From: CAYJAZ01 sp964370095
Lineage (GTDB): Bacteria > Desulfobacterota > Desulfovibrionia > Desulfovibrionales > Desulfovibrionaceae
Direction of reading: 5' to 3'
DNA length: 59,262 nucleotides
NCBI GenBank assembly: GCA_964370095.1
Contig: CAYJHJ010000003.1
Location: 1 to 59,262, forward strand
The translations under genes were made by a program, and so were the position numbers. The notes beneath the pieces are model-generated. The model did not search any database. It worked only from the letters and a program-made list of their open reading frames with translations, and was not told the DNA's origin. Shown one piece after another: positions 58,479 through 59,262 of the stretch (positions are counted from its first letter, which is position 1; every line of letters begins with the position of its first letter).

Positions 58479-59176
58479 TGCTTACACTTTCGATTTTTAC
58501 AAGTGTGCTTATCATGGGCTTTGCCTGTAGTTTTGGTTGCGGAACAATAACAACACCTTTTATTTTGGGAAGTCTTCTTGCTGAGGGGCAAGACATAAAA
58601 GAAAGCAGAAAAGCCATTGCTCTTTTTTCTTTAGGGAAAATCGTTTCACTTGCTCTGATGGGGCTTTTATCTTCATTATTTGGTGCAGTTGTACTTGAAT
58701 TTATTGAACAAGCTTATCCAAACAGCACTGTTTGGATTGTGCGAACTCTTACAATCTTATTTGGGCTTTGGCTCATCTATACCACGGTTAAACCTGTTGT
58801 AAATTCCGGTGTAAGTTCAAAGCAAAGTTTTTGTTCTTCTTGTTCAAGTTGTTCAAATTGTTCATCTTCGCCTTATTCAAATTTTCTTTTGCGAAAGGGG
58901 TTTTATTTTGGTGCAGGCGCTCTTTATGCGGCTATTCCTTGTGCTCCACTTGTAACCACCCTTACTTATGCAAGCACAATGCCCGCAATTTTAGCTATGC
59001 TTTTATTGGCTTTGTTTGCTTTAGTAAATTCAATAGTACCTGTTTTAGGCTATGCTTCATTGGTTGGCTTGGCAAATATTGAAATTGCAAAAGATGCCCC
59101 GCAATATGTTAAATATATGAAACTTTTTGGCGGTATTATTTTAATTGTTGCTTCATTTTATTATACTTCTTTATAA
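58478..59176 (+). CDS. TauE/CcdA-like membrane protein with Cys-rich loop
   Basis: This 232-residue protein has six predicted membrane helices, with helix-ending motifs of the sulfite exporter TauE/UreH/DsbD-transmembrane group (FACSFGCGTITTPFILGSLL near 15 and YAAIPCAPLVTTLTYA near 155). Two membrane cysteines (in FGCG and PCAP) match the paired cysteines of CcdA-type thiol transporters. A loop near 116-131 has CSSCSSCSNCSS, possibly a metal site. It starts by overlap with the activator stop (ATAATG). It may carry reducing equivalents or a small product across the membrane. Confidence 0.72.
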   Translation: MLTLSIFTSVLIMGFACSFGCGTITTPFILGSLLAEGQDIKESRKAIALFSLGKIVSLALMGLLSSLFGAVVLEFIEQAYPNSTVWIVRTLTILFGLWLIYTTVKPVVNSGVSSKQSFCSSCSSCSNCSSSPYSNFLLRKGFYFGAGALYAAIPCAPLVTTLTYASTMPAILAMLLLALFALVNSIVPVLGYASLVGLANIEIAKDAPQYVKYMKLFGGIILIVASFYYTSL

Positions 59177-59193
59177 TTTTATTTAAATGAATG

Positions 59194-59227
59194 AAAAAAG
59201 CTCCTCATTTATTTGAGGAGCTTTTTT
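59194..59227 (+). terminator. Terminator of the dehydratase-like operon
   Basis: AAAAAAGCTCCTCA pairs with TGAGGAGCTTTTTT (14 bp) 17 bases past the last stop, defining the end of a six-gene unit. Confidence 0.92.
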
Positions 59228-59262
59228 GCTTTTATCAGTTTGAATTTCTATCTTTATATTGT

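Noticed and set aside
1..59262. Prophage, insertion sequence or integrated element
   Set aside because: No integrase, transposase, terminal repeats or phage structural genes were seen. Only one tRNA is present, with no partial copy nearby.

Overview
The window is AT-rich bacterial DNA, about one third GC by eye. The gene set suggests an anaerobic, motile, menaquinone-using Gram-negative bacterium: a TonB receptor, an RND pump, lipoproteins, a TRAP transporter, many Fe-S proteins, and oxygen-sensitive enzymes such as a 4Fe-4S cysteine desulfidase and a 2-hydroxyacyl-CoA dehydratase-type system. My best guess is a low-GC, gut-type member of the Desulfovibrionaceae. No rRNA or other taxonomic marker confirms this. 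Two 10-N assembly gaps are present (32894-32903 and 47332-47341).

Layout. 1-2.4 kb: a partial MarR regulator, and a divergent protein of GDGDN-type repeats under a likely sigma-28 promoter. 2.5-11.5 kb: a regulated operon with a TRAP transporter, an HpsN-like dehydrogenase, a DegT aminotransferase, a CuyA-like cysteate sulfo-lyase, an Asp/Glu racemase-family protein, RidA and a GntR/FCD regulator. I read it as C3-sulfonate catabolism releasing sulfite for respiration. 11.5-20 kb: a PEBP lipoprotein, an HxlR regulator, a poly-Asp secreted protein, a MATE exporter, a candidate iron-controlled small RNA, tRNA-Thr, menG/menA, a ferredoxin-like protein and a chemoreceptor. 20.3-33.6 kb: RidA with a FeoB-associated protein, MsrBA, an Asn/Asp/Cys catabolic set (aspA, asparaginase, cysteine desulfidase), a GGDEF-EAL protein, an ADP-forming acyl-CoA synthetase and an ankyrin protein.

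33.7-43.9 kb holds the most striking locus: a DtxR-type iron regulator, an MFS carrier, several small hydrophobic or low-complexity proteins, a triple-FeoA protein and two P1B-type ATPases, one with the SCA membrane motif of P1B-6 ATPases. This matches the logic of ferrosome (fez) clusters, which build intracellular iron-storage organelles. Six copies of a 16-bp operator, GTTAG-N6-CTAAC, lie in front of this locus, the FeoB-associated gene and the candidate small RNA, and define a likely iron regulon.

44-53.6 kb: a TonB-dependent receptor, a small exported protein, and a tripartite RND efflux operon behind a near-consensus sigma-54 promoter with two helically phased upstream sites. 53.7-59.2 kb: a six-gene operon with a 2-hydroxyacyl-CoA dehydratase/double-cubane-type protein, its ASKHA activator, a NapH-like membrane ferredoxin, a Gln-rich membrane protein, a TauE/CcdA-like membrane protein and a paralogue that has lost the Fe-S ligand cysteines. 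It looks like a membrane-linked low-potential reductase system of unknown substrate.
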